64,000 nucleotides of DNA. It comes from Leptospira sp. WS58.C1. GTDB taxonomy: Bacteria > Spirochaetota > Leptospiria > Leptospirales > Leptospiraceae. Shown here one piece after another: positions 54,136-63,093 of this stretch; the stretch's first letter is position 1; every line of letters begins with the position of its first letter. The DNA lies in the NCBI RefSeq assembly GCF_040833995.1, contig NZ_CP162138.1, positions 186,001-250,000 on the forward strand, read 5' to 3'. Position numbers and translations under genes: made by a program. Under the pieces are notes generated by a model. The model saw nothing but the letters and a program-made list of their open reading frames with translations. It searched no databases and was not told the DNA's origin.

Positions 54136-54347
54136 CTGTTACGGTTCAGATTACGGATATTTTCCCCAGAAAAGCCTTCCTGGAACGAAAGTGGAGATTT
54201 ATGTAGCTTAGCATTCAGATTCCTTATTTTGGTCTGTTTTAACCACTCTGAGAGAGCTTTCTGGAGGGAATCAGTTATGTTTTTACCTCCGGAATACTTT
54301 TGAACCTCAGCAATTAGATCATCTGGCAATATCGCAGTCACTTTCAT
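54132..54347 (-). CDS. vapB: VapB-type antitoxin
   Basis: 71 aa from ATG 54347 (KVTAILPDDLIAEVQKYSGG, KNITDSLQKALSEWLKQ), RHH fold; an ATG 9 bp upstream is possible. The toxin-binding tail is LHKSPLSFQEGF. ATACG/CGTAT half-sites (54346-54376) cover the start region. Confidence 0.85.
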   Translation of the reverse strand: MKVTAILPDDLIAEVQKYSGGKNITDSLQKALSEWLKQTKIRNLNAKLHKSPLSFQEGFSGENIRNLNRNR

Positions 54348-54376
54348 ACGATACAATATACGATATAAATTCGTAT
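54346..54376. promoter_or_regulatory. vapBC operator half-sites
   Basis: ATACG at 54346 and 54358 and CGTAT at 54372-54376 form spaced direct and inverted half-sites across the start codon. Confidence 0.4.
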
Positions 54377-54471
54377 TTTCAAGCTTTTAATGGGAAATTC
54401 TCAAAATAATGGATCCTCACTTCCCTATTACTAAATTTCCATATGGATCAAAATTTTGGGCAAGCATGTTC

Positions 54472-54642
54472 GGCTAACGACCAAGGCTTGACGACGTTGG
54501 CGACCCTGAGCCTCGAAGAGGCGTTAGGGACAGGCGCGATCTTTTGCGGAAGCAAAAGGCGTGACTGAAGCCAATGTGGCGTAGCCCAAGCAAGGGTTGC
54601 GTAAGCAATCCCGCAGCGCTGCGGAAGCACCGAAAGTTAGGC
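54472..54642 (-). repeat. attC-like site 24 (longest, atypical)
   Basis: 171 bp. Cores GGCTAAC / GTTAGGC. Apical arm has CCCT...GCCTC-GAA-GAGGC...AGGG and TCTTTTGC...GCAAAAGG, longer than in other sites. Right arm pairs with site 25. Confidence 0.82.
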
Positions 54643-54654
54643 GTTGTTTTTGGC

Positions 54655-55770
54655 CTATTCAAGGCTAGTTTCTTTAAGCAATGACATTAAGAGCTGAACT
54701 TTCTGTTTTTTATTTTGATAATCTAACAGCTCTTGGTTTCTAACTAGCGTTTGCGTTATTTCTTCTGGATTCTCAGGAGGAAAGTCGCCTATGTACTCTT
54801 TAACTTTATTTTCGAGAATTCGAAGAAACGAAAGATCGAGGTCAACATAAGGTTTTTCCAACACAGTTTTAATTTTGGAACTACCTTTTTCAGGAGTACT
54901 ACCTGGAGTTATTATCTCCTCAACTTTCGCTTTTATTACCCTATTCTTGCTAAACCTTTTAACAATTTCGCCGACTTTGAGCTTTTCAGATTCATCTCTA
55001 AAATAAACATTATTTGAACAATTCGCTACCTGTAACCCGTTGAGAAATTCGACATCATCTGTAGTAATCTTTTCAACTATTTCATTTCCCGCTTCTAACA
55101 AGTAAATATTTGGATCATAAAGCATAATGAGGACATTCGGAGAAATCGGATAGAAAACTAAGAGACCTTTGCTTGCTATTCCAAAAGCACGTTTTTCCAA
55201 ATATTTTTCAAACAAAAGATTATATATAATTACTGGGGCATCACTCGTTATAAACTTTGTATCAGAATCATTTTGTATTATAGTTAATTTCAAATCTAAA
55301 GCAAGAACCGCGCATTCGATACCATCCATAAGAGCTTTTAAGGAATGCAGCTGAATAGGAGCATCACTAATTGCGTCATCATGGTTTTTAATTCGCTTTT
55401 CTTTAATCTTCCTGAATTCATTTTTCAATACACTTTGATTACGAATATTATCTAAAGTTCGAGTATATTGAAGATTTAGCATTGTAATGATTTGGAGGAA
55501 GACATTATCATCAGACAATATCGAGGACTTACTAGGGTCCTGATTTATTGCCTTCAATAGGCGAACAAATGATTCTTCTTGTTTACCCAATAATTCTTCG
55601 ATTTCCTTTTCTTTTCCATATAAATAATCTTTTTGACATTGGTTGGCTACAGCAATATTCGCCATGAAAACATTGCGATCAACATTATATGAATGAAACG
55701 TAACCTGATTTCCTGAAAACAACTTCAGATAACTTACCGGAACGAAATGAGCTTTTTTATATTCAGGCAT
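54655..55770 (-). CDS. DUF4238 protein
   Basis: 371 aa: starts KKAHFVPVSYLKLFSGN, then QKDYLYGKEKEIEELLGKQE, FITSDAPVII, the DUF4238 landmarks (H.VP..YL..F, then TSD.P). Soluble. DUF4238 proteins often occur in defence or mobile regions; their activity is unknown. C-terminal ~90 residues are extra compared with the copy at 57430. Confidence 0.85.
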   Translation of the reverse strand: MPEYKKAHFVPVSYLKLFSGNQVTFHSYNVDRNVFMANIAVANQCQKDYLYGKEKEIEELLGKQEESFVRLLKAINQDPSKSSILSDDNVFLQIITMLNLQYTRTLDNIRNQSVLKNEFRKIKEKRIKNHDDAISDAPIQLHSLKALMDGIECAVLALDLKLTIIQNDSDTKFITSDAPVIIYNLLFEKYLEKRAFGIASKGLLVFYPISPNVLIMLYDPNIYLLEAGNEIVEKITTDDVEFLNGLQVANCSNNVYFRDESEKLKVGEIVKRFSKNRVIKAKVEEIITPGSTPEKGSSKIKTVLEKPYVDLDLSFLRILENKVKEYIGDFPPENPEEITQTLVRNQELLDYQNKKQKVQLLMSLLKETSLE

Positions 55771-55794
55771 GGAGAGAATTTAGCCAAAAATGAC

Positions 55795-55948
55795 GCCTAA
55801 CGACCAAGCCTAGCCGACGTTTCGCGAGTGCGCAAGCACTTGGCACGAGGCTTGCCATGCAAGACGAGTGACAAAGCGAAATGTGCCGTAGCCCAAGCAA
55901 GGGTTGCGCAGCAAGCCCGCAGCGCTGCGGCTGAGGCGAAAGTTAAAC
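55795..55948 (-). repeat. attC-like site 25 (class B)
   Basis: 154 bp. Cores GCCTAAC / GTTAAAC. Supplies the stop codon of the gene at 55943. Right arm pairs with site 26 with one G/T difference. Confidence 0.85.
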
Positions 55949-56842
55949 GCCGTGATGATGTTTTAGTAGAGTTTTATAGCATCTACAGAACTTATTAATC
56001 TCTTTTGCATCAGAATTCACTTCATCTTTACATAGTGCTTCAATCTTAGAAGTCTCAGAAACACTAGCAAACAAAGATTTATTTAATGAATTTTTGTATT
56101 CCATCCGGCAATACTTAAGAAGATTACTTTCAGAATTATTAATAGCAATTTTTCTTAAATTTTGGCTCTCTAAATATTCTTCCGTGAAAACAATAAAACC
56201 TGTTGAGACTTCTTTTCCTTTTGAATCAAATAGTATATATTGCGTATTGTTTAATGTCTCTATAGATATATTGAGATCGGCAAAGTTGATTGATAAACTG
56301 GGTTTTTTTAAAGAAAATACCTTTCTGAAATCTTTATTGAAGATTTTTAGCTTATATCCCTTAAGATTGATATCCTCTAATTTGCTTTCTTTTTCATAAA
56401 TTATTCGATTAATAATCCGCTCTTGTTCGATTGGATACATTCTTATTGGTAAGGTAGCCAAATCGATAGTAAGGATTATGGCAGTGGCAGTAATAAAGAG
56501 TATTGCATAACCTGCTGCGTTTTCTCCACCTCCTGCCTTATCAAATTGGCTAAGGCCAGATTCTTTTGCGCTTTTCCATTTTACCCCATAAAATGTCCTA
56601 AAAATCTCACGAGCCTTTTCTTCCACCAAATCTCGTTTACCTTTAAAAGCATCGATTTTTAGTTTAAGGTTATATTCTTCGATATAGTAGGTTAATAAAT
56701 AAAAATCCTTAATCTCCGTTGAATCTTTTACTTCAATTATTTCCGAAGACGAGATAGATTCCCTTCTCGGATAAACTTTTGTAAAAAAGCAATTTGAACT
56801 TAAAAAGATGAGCAGACAAAAAGCTATTATGTTTTTCATAGA
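55943..56842 (-). CDS. Putative lipoprotein with central membrane segment
   Basis: About 299 aa from the internal Met (KNIIAFCLLIFLSSNC signal, lipobox LSSNC); the frame is open to 56857. A second hydrophobic stretch (GYAILFITATAIILTIDLAT) lies near 125. The C-terminus is Cys-rich (YCRMEYKNSL, FCRCYKTLLKHHHG). The TAA stop is in the attC-like core. No family recognised. Confidence 0.6.
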   Translation of the reverse strand, partial: SMKNIIAFCLLIFLSSNCFFTKVYPRRESISSSEIIEVKDSTEIKDFYLLTYYIEEYNLKLKIDAFKGKRDLVEEKAREIFRTFYGVKWKSAKESGLSQFDKAGGGENAAGYAILFITATAIILTIDLATLPIRMYPIEQERIINRIIYEKESKLEDINLKGYKLKIFNKDFRKVFSLKKPSLSINFADLNISIETLNNTQYILFDSKGKEVSTGFIVFTEEYLESQNLRKIAINNSESNLLKYCRMEYKNSLNKSLFASVSETSKIEALCKDEVNSDAKEINKFCRCYKTLLKHHHGV

Positions 56843-56860
56843 GAATTTAATCATCATGGC

Positions 56861-57014
56861 GTTTAACGACCGAGCCTAGCCGACGTTTCGCGAGTGCGTA
56901 AGCACTTGGCGCGAGGCTTGCCATGCAAGACGAGTGACAAAGCGAAATGTGCCGTAGGCCAAGCAAGGGTCGCGTAGCGATCCCGAAGCGCTGCGGCTGA
57001 GGCGATAGTTATCC
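56861..57014 (-). repeat. attC-like site 26 (class B)
   Basis: 154 bp. Cores GTTTAAC / GTTATCC. Right arm pairs with site 27 over 19 bp with C/T and a one-base bulge. Confidence 0.85.
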
Positions 57015-57264
57015 GACGTTTCAGCCACTATTCCTAGAAATTTCAAATGCTCCGAAGCAAAAAAATTCAGTTGGAAAAACTCTGTCCGCCACTCTACGCT
57101 ATCCTCAAAAACCAACAAACGCAAGAATAGCACAATGCACTTCAAGCGTAGGCGGCTATTAAAAATAGCAGCTAATTATTTACCAAGCTCCCAAGCGCTT
57201 AACCTATATTACGAAAACCTCGAATTGAAAAACAAACAAAATAATAATTTTGGCTGAAATGTTC
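57015..57264. other. Gene-less cassette
   Basis: 250 bp bounded by matching arms (GGCTGAAACGT and GGCTGAAATGTT). No convincing open frame; an apparent minus-strand frame runs through the repeat. Confidence 0.45.
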
Positions 57265-57419
57265 GGATAACGACCAAGCCTAGCCGACGTTTCGCGAGTG
57301 CGCAAGCACTTGGCGCGAGGCTTGCTTAGCAAGACGAGTGACAAAGCGAAATGTGCCGTAGGCCAAGCAAGGGTCGCTTTAGCGATCCCGCAGCGCTGCG
57401 GCTGAGGCGACAGTTATGC
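57265..57419 (-). repeat. attC-like site 27 (class B)
   Basis: 155 bp. Cores GGATAAC / GTTATGC. Right arm pairs with site 28 with one G/T difference over 18 bp. Confidence 0.85.
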
Positions 57420-57429
57420 GTAGTCGTAT

Positions 57430-58362
57430 TTATACCTCGAGGGAAGTAGCTACAGTATTCAATTCTCCCTTACGAACAGAAAAGATGCACTTCTTACTGC
57501 CGGAAGCTATTTTGAGATTAAATTGAAAAACCTGTTCTTCATTGCCACTTTCAATTACTTCTATTTCAGTTTTTCCATTCTCTCCCGACAAAGAATAATT
57601 AGTTGTTATCAATATTTCTGGAGTCAGAGTAAAGAAACAAGATTTTGCCAATAACGGAACCCCAAAGGCTGGAGGCCAATTTTCGGGATCCTGTAAGACA
57701 ACAGGTTGATCAGAAGTAATGAATTTTGCTTCAGATCGAGAAACATAGATCTTCCAGTTTTGCGCCTGGAAGAAATTTGCGAAGATAGGAATATCTTCAA
57801 AAAGTTCTAAATGAGGCTTATTATTTACTTCTAAAGATAAAATTTGTTCAGAAAGTTTTTCCTTCTCCTCATCTTTCATCTCTGGCAGAGTAATCCCTGA
57901 TAATTCTCCAATTTCCCTTTGAACTTCAGCCATTCCCTTTCTTTCGACCAATCTACCAAATGTATTTACTAACATTGATTTATACAATCTTTGCGTAAAG
58001 TTTCTCATTTGCGGTCCTCGAAAATGGAGCATACTAATCAACAAAGATAGCACTTGCTTTTTATCATCAGTAAGCTTATCTGAAATAAGAAGCTTTGTCA
58101 CGATTTCATCAAGATTATTCGAAATGTAATCCTCGAGCACCTTGAATGCTAACTCTACGACTTGGCTAACATCATCCTCGCTACCAGTTTCTAAAGCATA
58201 AAAAAAGTATTCAGAACAAATTCCCTTTGGTCCTTTCGCTTTTTCCATTCTTTTGTCTAAAAGATTGTATGCTTCAATTACACCTTCACTATTTGCGAAT
58301 CTCCTCAAATAGAATCGTGAAACATAATGCTGATATCTTACTATGTGTTGCGGTTCAGTCAT
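57430..58362 (-). CDS. DUF4238 protein
   Basis: 310 aa: IVRYQHYVSRFYLRRFANSE, SEYFFYALETGSEDDVSQVV, FITSDQPVVLQ. Shares the H.VS.FYL..F start and TSDxPV motif with the copy at 54655 but little else, so the two are independent acquisitions. Stop codon 11 bp from the attC core. Confidence 0.87.
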   Translation of the reverse strand: MTEPQHIVRYQHYVSRFYLRRFANSEGVIEAYNLLDKRMEKAKGPKGICSEYFFYALETGSEDDVSQVVELAFKVLEDYISNNLDEIVTKLLISDKLTDDKKQVLSLLISMLHFRGPQMRNFTQRLYKSMLVNTFGRLVERKGMAEVQREIGELSGITLPEMKDEEKEKLSEQILSLEVNNKPHLELFEDIPIFANFFQAQNWKIYVSRSEAKFITSDQPVVLQDPENWPPAFGVPLLAKSCFFTLTPEILITTNYSLSGENGKTEIEVIESGNEEQVFQFNLKIASGSKKCIFSVRKGELNTVATSLEV

Positions 58363-58387
58363 TGCAAAATTAATTTAATACGATTAC

Positions 58388-58528
58388 GCATAACGACCGA
58401 GGTGCTCCGACGTTCGCAACGGCACGAGTTTGCTCTGCAAACGAAGTGACAGAAGCAAATGTGGCGAAGCCCAAGCGAGTGGGTCACGAAGTGAGCCCCG
58501 AGCGGCGCGGAGGCACCGGAAGTTATCC
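58388..58528 (-). repeat. attC-like site 28 (class A)
   Basis: 141 bp. Cores GCATAAC / GTTATCC. Right arm pairs with site 29 over ~21 bp. Confidence 0.85.
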
Positions 58529-58591
58529 GACGTTTTCAAGCCGCATCGGGAAAGCTTCATATTTTACAGGACGTAAAATATGAAGACCATT

Positions 58592-58885
58592 TCATGCCGA
58601 AACTTTTCGACCTTTAATTGTATTTAATGATAAATCCAAATCTAATGCATGGCAGATCTTTAGGAACGTACTAACATTCGTATTAATACCGGTTTCTAAT
58701 CTACTAACCTGTTGCTGGGTAACATGAGCCCTTTTCGCTAAATCTGCCTGACTTAAACCCTTCTTATTTCTATATTCCTGAATCTTTAAAGCTAGTGATA
58801 ACAATTGTTTCTCTTGATCAAATGCTTCTGAGAACTTAACATTGTTCAGTTTACTTTTTAAATGCGATTTAAAACTCTTCATCAT
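58592..58885 (-). CDS. XRE-family antitoxin
   Basis: 97 aa: LALKIQEYRNKKGLSQADLA, KRAHVTQQQVSRLETGINTN, VSTFLKICHALDLDL. HTH_3 antitoxin of the RelE/GP49 type. Overlaps its toxin by 17 bp. Confidence 0.88.
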   Translation of the reverse strand: MMKSFKSHLKSKLNNVKFSEAFDQEKQLLSLALKIQEYRNKKGLSQADLAKRAHVTQQQVSRLETGINTNVSTFLKICHALDLDLSLNTIKGRKVSA

Positions 58886-59261
58886 TTAATCTCCTTCTTA
58901 ACTTCTCTTCAGTAAATCGAGAGAGGAAGTCTTCTCGACAACTTATTGCTCTATTAATCTCCCGAATCGGAACTTTCTGAACATTCTTTATAAATGCATG
59001 AGTAATTATAATGTAATGCCTAAATGTAAAAAAATATAAGAATCTAACTTGGTCTCCTGAAAGTTTCAGTCTTAATTCATGTATGCCGTCAGTTAGAAAG
59101 TCAGCATACGGTCTAGGTAAATTCGGACCGTGCTGCTCTAATTGATCAATCAAGGCCATGATTTTAGCCTGATTGTTCATAGATCGACTATCAATAAATT
59201 CTGAAGTTGGGCAGTTCCCCTCTTCATCCTCATAATATACAACAGTCCATTTCTGGCTCAC
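58869..59261 (-). CDS. RelE/HigB (GP49-like) toxin
   Basis: 130 aa: WTVVYYEDEEGNCPTSEFID, LIDQLEQHGPNLPRPYADFL, DGIHELRLKLSGDQVRFLYF, KNVQKVPIREINRA. The phage-derived GP49/HigB family (full length ~115-130). Confidence 0.9.
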   Translation of the reverse strand: MSQKWTVVYYEDEEGNCPTSEFIDSRSMNNQAKIMALIDQLEQHGPNLPRPYADFLTDGIHELRLKLSGDQVRFLYFFTFRHYIIITHAFIKNVQKVPIREINRAISCREDFLSRFTEEKLRRRLNDEEF

Positions 59262-59268
59262 AAGTCAT

Positions 59269-59290
59269 ATTACATCATATACGGTGTAAT
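59269..59290. promoter_or_regulatory. Operator of the RelE/XRE pair
   Basis: ATTACA-N10-TGTAAT inverted repeat 8 bp upstream of the toxin start. Confidence 0.5.
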
Positions 59291-59370
59291 GTCAATTCCC
59301 AAATCTAATCAGTAATTCGCGGGCATGGAGGCCCGCTACGCAGCCCATTCAAAGTGGCTTGAAAATGTTC

Positions 59371-59511
59371 GGATAACGACCGAGGTGCTCCGACGTTTGC
59401 GATGGCACGAGTTTGCCCTGCAAACGAAGTGACAGAAGCAAATGTGGCGAAGCCCAAGCGAGCGGGTCACGAAGTGAGCCCCGAGCGGCGCGGAGGCACC
59501 GAAAGTTAGTC
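59371..59511 (-). repeat. attC-like site 29 (class A)
   Basis: 141 bp. Cores GGATAAC / GTTAGTC. Right arm pairs with site 30. Confidence 0.85.
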
Positions 59512-59534
59512 GCAGTAAGCGCTTTAATTCTTCG

Positions 59535-60509
59535 TTAGAGTTCATCAAACCATAGTGAATTTTGAATAATTCGATCGAGGTTTAATAGTTCTGAGCTATA
59601 CGACATTTTAAAGAATAATTTATAATCAGGAGCTAATTCATCTGGAAAACGTATAAACTTTTGAATTGATAGGGCAAAATCTTCACAAGCTCCAAGAGTT
59701 TTGCGAATCATATAAGCCACAGGGACACGAAGAGAAGCTAATGAGTTTGGCAATTTATGTTCTTCATTCCATACGTTAAATAAGCTAAATGGTTTAGCAG
59801 TGTCTTTAACGGCAAACCCTCTTCTAGTAAGAAAAATATAATCTAACGAAGACCCATGATGAGCTATATTATCACGAAATTTTCTTAAAATTTGAAAAAA
59901 TTCAGCATATTCACAATAAAACTGTGCTAATGCTTCTGGAATAGCAAAGCGATCTTTAATCACAGCTTGTTCAAGAATTTGCTCATTTTCAATAACCATT
60001 TTGCGAAAACTTTTATGTAGGTTCTTCTTTACAACCGACTCATCCGTTAGGACAACCGTTTTCCATAATGCAGCTATAATTTCCTGTAATAAATCAAAAA
60101 TACTTCTACATACGCCTATTAGATATTCGAGCTCTGTTATCACCATTCTCGAAACTTCAAACGATTTATTGTTAGAAAATTCATATAACAGTGATAATTT
60201 ACGTAGGGACGCGCAAATATTCATTATATCGTTACGTATTCCATTAACAGGGTATAGAATTTCCTTCCTCAACACACGCTGTCCCAGAAAATTAAAAAAC
60301 TCAAGGTATATATCATCCTCATGTTCAGGCAATTTCGAAAAATACGTTCCTTCACCAGGAATTGCTTTAATTTTCAGAAGTCCATCTTGGGTCGAAATCC
60401 AAGAATGCCAACTTCCTGATTCATAAAAAAACAGACTCGGAATCACACGATGTGAGTTTATCTGTCTATGATCGAAAAATGGAATATCTTTTAATTGATC
60501 AAACTTCAT
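59535..60509 (-). CDS. Hypothetical HEPN-like protein
   Basis: 324 aa from ATG 60509; the frame stays open through the repeat to 60662 and that part is rejected. Long helical protein. FRDNIAHHGSS matches the R-x4-H motif of HEPN ribonucleases, with the helical surroundings expected. No antitoxin (MNT) gene is adjacent. May be an Abi-type defence protein. The family was not identified. Confidence 0.65.
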   Translation of the reverse strand: MKFDQLKDIPFFDHRQINSHRVIPSLFFYESGSWHSWISTQDGLLKIKAIPGEGTYFSKLPEHEDDIYLEFFNFLGQRVLRKEILYPVNGIRNDIMNICASLRKLSLLYEFSNNKSFEVSRMVITELEYLIGVCRSIFDLLQEIIAALWKTVVLTDESVVKKNLHKSFRKMVIENEQILEQAVIKDRFAIPEALAQFYCEYAEFFQILRKFRDNIAHHGSSLDYIFLTRRGFAVKDTAKPFSLFNVWNEEHKLPNSLASLRVPVAYMIRKTLGACEDFALSIQKFIRFPDELAPDYKLFFKMSYSSELLNLDRIIQNSLWFDEL

Positions 60510-60547
60510 AATATTAATTTTCGCATCAACATGTTTGTGCTTATTGC

Positions 60548-60701
60548 GACTAACGACCAAGCCTAGCCGACGTTTCGCGAGTGCGCAAGCACTTGGCGCG
60601 AGGCTTGCTTTGCAAGACGAGTGACAAAGCGAAATGTGCCGTAGGCCAAGCAAGGGTCGCATAGCGATCCCGCAGCGCTGCGGCTGAGGCGACAGTTATG
60701 C
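60548..60701 (-). repeat. attC-like site 30 (class B)
   Basis: 154 bp. Cores GACTAAC / GTTATGC. Right arm pairs with site 31 (CAGCCA). Confidence 0.85.
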
Positions 60702-60717
60702 GTAGTGGCTGCCTTTA

Positions 60718-61386
60718 TTAGTCAAAATTATGGGCTTTCTTTCCCAAAATTTCATCTACGCAGGCCTCTAAAGAATTTGTAAATAAGCTTTTTAATAAAC
60801 TCGAATTCTCGGCCAAATAGTCATCAATTGTGTGTTGATTCTCAGATGAATTATAATAGCATGCACTTCTATATAACATTTCTTGTGTTTTACTATCAGT
60901 TAATGTAAATATTCCACGATAGGAAAATTTATATCCGCCTGTATCCGGAGAGAATATCTTTGGGGAAAATGAAAACACAATAGAAAGTATCCTGAACGTG
61001 CCATAAATTCGACTGTTAGTACTATAGCTACTTTGATCTGCTTGCCCCCCTTCATGGACATTTTTATCCGTGATAAATGGAAAATTTCTGCGTAAAAACG
61101 AATTCTTGAATAATACTGCTGGCTCACCAATGTCTGCTCTAAATTTCTTAGAGATTCTCTCCTCTATTGGAGCACCTTCGAAATGTCCAACAAGACTGCC
61201 AATTGGGCCAAATCCGTATGAAGGTGTGATAACACGAAACATTGTTCCCGTTTGATAGTACAACGAGATTGCATTTTCCTTTTGGATTAATTCAAAATTT
61301 TCTTTATTAACTTTTATAGTCGAGAATGCACACGAATTCAGCAAAGATAATAATAGTAATGTAAATTTTATAGTTAGTATTCTCAT
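60718..61386 (-). CDS. Putative lipoprotein cassette
   Basis: 222 aa from ATG 61386; the upstream open frame reads through the repeat. Signal ILTIKFTLLLLSLLNSC, lipobox LLNSC. Beta-rich mature part (GPIGSLVGHFEGAPIEERIS; YKFSYRGIFTLTDSKTQEML). No family recognised. Confidence 0.62.
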   Translation of the reverse strand: MRILTIKFTLLLLSLLNSCAFSTIKVNKENFELIQKENAISLYYQTGTMFRVITPSYGFGPIGSLVGHFEGAPIEERISKKFRADIGEPAVLFKNSFLRRNFPFITDKNVHEGGQADQSSYSTNSRIYGTFRILSIVFSFSPKIFSPDTGGYKFSYRGIFTLTDSKTQEMLYRSACYYNSSENQHTIDDYLAENSSLLKSLFTNSLEACVDEILGKKAHNFD

Positions 61387-61434
61387 AATGTTCGATTCTA
61401 TATTCCCTTCTATAGGCAAAGTATCAGCCATTGC

Positions 61435-61587
61435 GCATAACGACCAAGGTGTTCCGACGTTTTGCGAGTGCGAAGCACTTGGCACGAGACTTGCCATGCA
61501 AGGCGAGTGACAAAGCAAAATGTGGCGAAGCCCAAGCGAGAGTTGCGAAGCAAGCTCGAAGCGCTGCGGAAGCACCGAAAGTTAAAC
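61435..61587 (-). repeat. attC-like site 31 (class A)
   Basis: 153 bp. Cores GCATAAC / GTTAAAC. Right arm pairs with site 32 (GCAAAAA). Confidence 0.85.
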
Positions 61588-61636
61588 GCTGTTTTTGCGA
61601 TATATAACTGCGCATTAAGCCAAGGATGGCGTCACT

Positions 61637-61969
61637 TTAACTATTCTTAATCCCCAGCAAACTAAGAGCTTTTGAATTATTTTTAAGAATAAAGAGCATT
61701 CGTTGAGCTGGACCTTGAGGTATATTCCTCCCCGACTCCCATGCTTCTACTGTTTTTACAGAAACTCCTATAGCTTGTGCAAATAGATTTTGAGTAAGAT
61801 GAAGTTTTGTTCTAATATTTTTAATTTCTCTAGCTTTAAATTGAGGTAACTTCTCTATAGAAACTTGATGTTCTCTAATTCCAGAAACTTTTTTACCTTC
61901 AGAATACTCTATAGCTTCATTAAGACCTTTTGCTAAGCTATTAAATAATTTACTATTTTCTTTTTCCAT
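61637..61969 (-). CDS. HigA-like XRE antitoxin
   Basis: 110 aa: IKNIRTKLHLTQNLFAQAIG, VSVKTVEAWESGRNIPQGPA, QRMLFIL. NadS/HigA2-type antitoxin. Overlaps the toxin gene by 17 bp. Confidence 0.88.
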   Translation of the reverse strand: MEKENSKLFNSLAKGLNEAIEYSEGKKVSGIREHQVSIEKLPQFKAREIKNIRTKLHLTQNLFAQAIGVSVKTVEAWESGRNIPQGPAQRMLFILKNNSKALSLLGIKNS

Positions 61970-62318
61970 ATGAATGCTTTCCCGATTTCAATATCTCTTT
62001 CAAACGTGCTATCAAATTATATAAAATCGTTAACTCAGATTTCGAAAGGTTCTCTTTGTCATTCTTTTCTAAAAGCGTTATCAAAAAGATTATTTCAAAT
62101 TCTTCAAAATCAATATAGAAGACTCTAATTCCACCGCTTTTACCTGTTCCTTTCTTCTTCCAACGAATCTTTCGTATGCCGTTTGAACCAGGAATTACTA
62201 CACCTTGCTTCGGATATTCTAAAAGGTGGTTTTGGAAATCTTTAAGTTCATGATCTCCCAGACCGGCTCTTGTCCAAAAATGATCGAAATCAGGTAAATG
62301 TACAAACAGTCTTTTCAA
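61953..62318 (-). CDS. RelE/HigB2-type toxin
   Basis: 121 aa from a TTG start at 62318 (KRLFVHLPDFDHFWTRAGLG, the normal family start). The ATG at 62354 would put the promoter spacer and operator inside the coding region. Core: GVVIPGSNGIRKIRWKKKGT, GKSGGIRVFYIDFEEFEIIF, LITLLEKNDKENLS. Intact HigB2/RelE. Confidence 0.85.
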   Translation of the reverse strand: MKRLFVHLPDFDHFWTRAGLGDHELKDFQNHLLEYPKQGVVIPGSNGIRKIRWKKKGTGKSGGIRVFYIDFEEFEIIFLITLLEKNDKENLSKSELTILYNLIARLKEILKSGKHSYGKRK

Positions 62319-62323
62319 TTTAG

Positions 62324-62354
62324 ACAGAATCCCTACTGAGTAGGGTATTGTCAA
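62324..62354 (-). promoter_or_regulatory. Promoter with operator in its spacer
   Basis: On the minus strand TTGACA (62349-62354), 17-bp spacer, GATTCT. The spacer contains the perfect inverted repeat CCCTACT-C-AGTAGGG (62331-62345). This supports the TTG start at 62318. Confidence 0.6.
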
Positions 62355-62476
62355 ATCTTAACTTTTTATCGAAAAAATGCAAAATTGAAACTCTAATTCA
62401 ATTTTAAACAGACCTAATCTCACTCCTCGCCGCATGGACGCGGCGAAATTGAAAACGGAAGAGTAGCAAAAATGGC

Positions 62477-62618
62477 GTTTAACGACCAAGGTGCTCCGAC
62501 GTTTGCGATGGCACGAGTTTGCTCATGCAAACGAAGTGACAGAAGCAAATGTGGCGAAGCCCAAGCGAGTGGGTCACGAAGTAAGCCCCGAGCGGCGCGG
62601 AGGCACCGAAAGTTAGCC
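62477..62618 (-). repeat. attC-like site 32 (class A)
   Basis: 142 bp. Cores GTTTAAC / GTTAGCC. Right arm pairs with site 33 over 19 bp (GGCTGGAA). Confidence 0.85.
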
Positions 62619-62661
62619 GACGTTCCAGCCTCACCTTAATTGTATTCTTAACAAATTTTCT

Positions 62662-63093
62662 TTATAGAAGATTTTTAAATTCTTCAAAGGCAGATTTTGC
62701 TTTACCACCCTCAGAGTCACACCATCTTTTAATTTCTTTTAGATTGAATGATTGTCTTTTGGCTACTAAAATAGCCTGTTCTAAACATTCACGCGCATTA
62801 AAATAAATGTAAGATGCTAAGCGATCTTTTATACAATCAGTTGGAGAAAGTATTTTGATCATTTTACCTGAAACTCTTTTAACATCAGGAATAATCTGGT
62901 AATCTTCTCCAATAGAAGAATTATAACTCGTATAAACAATGTCTAAGTCGCCGGATTTATAAATCCCATCCGAATATACTGAAACTACTGCCCCGCCTAC
63001 CAATACTGAATCGACTCCATTTGCAGATAAATGCCAAGCTATATATTCCCATAATTCACTTTCCGTTACTGTCGACCAATTAGGACTTTGCAT
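62662..63093 (-). CDS. Nucleotidyltransferase-fold protein (AbiEii/DUF6036-like)
   Basis: 143 aa. VDSVLVGGAVVSVYSDGIYK, SGDLDIVY gives the GG...DLD(I/V) metal site of minimal nucleotidyltransferases. Overlaps the wHTH gene upstream by 14 bp, giving an AbiE-like arrangement in which the NTase is the toxin and the wHTH protein the regulator/antitoxin. The protein is shorter than AbiEii (~300 aa), so this is a reduced version. Confidence 0.75.
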   Translation of the reverse strand: MQSPNWSTVTESELWEYIAWHLSANGVDSVLVGGAVVSVYSDGIYKSGDLDIVYTSYNSSIGEDYQIIPDVKRVSGKMIKILSPTDCIKDRLASYIYFNARECLEQAILVAKRQSFNLKEIKRWCDSEGGKAKSAFEEFKNLL

